Source of the DNA: Acidobacteriaceae bacterium
Lineage (GTDB): Bacteria > Acidobacteriota > Terriglobia > Bryobacterales > Bryobacteraceae
Reading direction: 5' to 3'
DNA length: 7,500 nucleotides
Assembly (NCBI GenBank): GCA_019244945.1
Contig: JAFASD010000285.1
Location: forward strand, 1 to 7,500
Part shown: in pieces, positions 6,166-7,500 of the stretch
Position numbering within the stretch: position 1 is the stretch's first letter
Layout: each line of letters opens with the position of its first letter
The notes under the pieces: model-generated
Databases searched by the model: none
What the model was told of the DNA's origin: nothing
What the model saw: the letters and a program-made list of their open reading frames with translations, nothing else
Program-made: the position numbers and the translations under genes

Positions 6166-7500
6166 ATGTCTGAGCCTTCCATCGGTATCAAAGCGGGCGC
6201 GCCTACCACTGCTCACCTGGATTTTGAAGACGCGAAACAGGCGCAGGTACGTGAGCATGCGCTGCGGACTGCACGCTCGTGCGCTTGGGTTCCGGGGAAG
6301 AGCCACTCCGACAAACCGCGCGAAATTTTCCGCAGATCCGCCGCACGGTTATCCCGCGTAGAACGGGATCTCTATCGTCTGCCGCCGCGAGAACTTTCGG
6401 AAGATCTCAAATGGCTTTCCGATAACTTTCGCCTGGTCCGGACGGAACTGCGGACCGTGGGCGAGAGCGTCAAATTTCTCGGTAGATTGCCAGTGGTCCG
6501 CAGTCCCGATGAGGAATCAGCGCCTCGATGCCTGGTATTTGCTCGTGCCTTGCTCGACGAAGGGAACAATCAACTTACCGAAAATCTGTTTTCATCATTT
6601 ATCCAAGCGGCTCAAGAAATCGAGCCTTTGCGCATCTCTGAACTCTGGGGAATGGTTCCGGCGCTCAAACTCGTGCTGCTCGAAATTCTCGCGGAGAGTG
6701 GAGCAAACGCGCTCCAGGCATTCCGGACGAGCGGGGCGAATCCGCATCCTTATCACATTGATCGTCTCATTAGCAGTCTGCAATTTCTGGGAATCGTGGA
6801 TTGGAAAGAAATTCTCGAGGAACTCTCTCATGTCCATCAGGTTCTGCGCCTCGATCCCGCAGGCATCTATCCGCGAATGGAATTTGAGAGCCGCGATCTC
6901 TACCGAAAAGCAATCGAAGAGATAGCGGCGCATTCAGAAGTTGGGGAAGTCGAGTTGGCGCACTTTGCGGTTCAGATGGCCAAGGACGCAAAGGTCGATC
7001 GCTCCACTCCCGAAGCACTTCGCGAACGCCTGCGGCATGTGGGCTATTACCTGCTGGATGAGAGCGCTTCAGAGGAATTGCGGAGCCGGGCTGGTTACCG
7101 GCCTCCTTTCGACTCCAGTGTCAAACGCCTGTTTCGCAAGTTTCCGGATGAGGTTTACATCATTGGAATCGAAGCAGTCACGCTCGCAACCGTAGTGGCT
7201 CTGATCATGAGCATCGTCGAGACCAACGGCGGATTCGGGTTGATCATCGGCGCGTTGCTTCTGATGATTCCAGCGACTCAAGCGGCTGTTGAGTTGATGA
7301 ACTATCTCGTCACAGCTGTTTTGCCGCCGATAGCGTTGCCCAAGCTGGATTTTTCAAAAGGCGTGGATCCCTTCTGCGCGACTATGGTCGCGATTCCAAC
7401 CTTGCTCCTCAAGGAGGACCAGATCCGGAAATTGGCCGGCGACCTGGAGGTCAGATATCTAGTCAACCGCGATCCGAACATCTTCTTTGCGCTCTTAACG
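6166..7500 (+). CDS. Cyclic beta-glucan synthase-like protein (ChvB/NdvB family, GT84), N-terminal part only
   Basis: This is the start of what is normally a very large (about 2,800 aa) inner-membrane enzyme that builds cyclic beta-1,2-glucan from UDP-glucose on itself. The frame is open for 445 codons to the right edge. The N-terminal 320 residues or so are soluble and helical, with family-like stretches: YRLPPRELSEDLKWLSDNF, and an EPLRISELWGMVPALKLVLLE segment (ELW followed by a hydrophobic helix). Membrane segments follow near 331-351 and 357-390. Then ALPKLDFSKGVDP leads into ATMVAIPTLLL (405-415) and LEVRYLVNRDPNIFFALLT, which I recognise as the opening of the GT84 glycosyltransferase domain. 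Catalytic residues and any C-terminal GH94 domain lie outside the window. The ATG is 9 nt after the exporter stop and lacks a strong ribosome site, which suggests translational coupling. The family is recognised from memory of motifs; linkage and product are not proven. Confidence 0.85.
   Translation, partial: MSEPSIGIKAGAPTTAHLDFEDAKQAQVREHALRTARSCAWVPGKSHSDKPREIFRRSAARLSRVERDLYRLPPRELSEDLKWLSDNFRLVRTELRTVGESVKFLGRLPVVRSPDEESAPRCLVFARALLDEGNNQLTENLFSSFIQAAQEIEPLRISELWGMVPALKLVLLEILAESGANALQAFRTSGANPHPYHIDRLISSLQFLGIVDWKEILEELSHVHQVLRLDPAGIYPRMEFESRDLYRKAIEEIAAHSEVGEVELAHFAVQMAKDAKVDRSTPEALRERLRHVGYYLLDESASEELRSRAGYRPPFDSSVKRLFRKFPDEVYIIGIEAVTLATVVALIMSIVETNGGFGLIIGALLLMIPATQAAVELMNYLVTAVLPPIALPKLDFSKGVDPFCATMVAIPTLLLKEDQIRKLAGDLEVRYLVNRDPNIFFALLT

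Overview
The window looks like chromosomal DNA from a Gram-negative bacterium, most likely an acidobacterium (Acidobacteriota). The main clue is the left third: a large outer-membrane TonB-dependent receptor of the Oar-like type, with a signal peptide, then a carboxypeptidase-regulatory-like domain, then plug and barrel. That phylum carries these in large numbers. The DNA is moderately GC-rich and the genes are tightly packed. The phylum assignment is an inference from gene family, not a proven identity.

Layout. (1) Positions 1-2810, minus strand: the receptor gene, complete at its start and cut by the left edge after 936 codons. (2) Positions 2811-2922: a short divergent intergenic region holding the receptor's ribosome binding site and presumably promoters for both directions. 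(3) Positions 2923-4230, plus strand: an AlgD-like GDP-mannose 6-dehydrogenase of 435 aa with the catalytic cysteine at residue 268. (4) Positions 4231-4329: a 99-bp gap with no convincing terminator. (5) Positions 4330-6156, plus strand: a 608-aa ABC exporter with fused membrane and ATPase domains. (6) Positions 6166-7500, plus strand: the first 445 codons of a cyclic beta-glucan synthase-like protein (ChvB/NdvB family, GT84), cut by the right edge.

How the genes may work together. The three plus-strand genes read as an envelope or extracellular polysaccharide group. The dehydrogenase would make an acidic sugar nucleotide (GDP-mannuronate). The ABC exporter and the glucan synthase are separated by only 9 nt, so they are very probably co-transcribed. 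This recalls the rhizobial pairing of an exporter (NdvA/ChvA) with a cyclic glucan synthase (NdvB/ChvB), but the exporter's ATPase motifs look more like peptide (NisT-type) exporters. The receptor is divergent and may be unrelated. I saw no RNA genes, mobile elements, CRISPR arrays or long repeats. Nothing here is clearly a new system; the exporter-synthase pair is the best lead.
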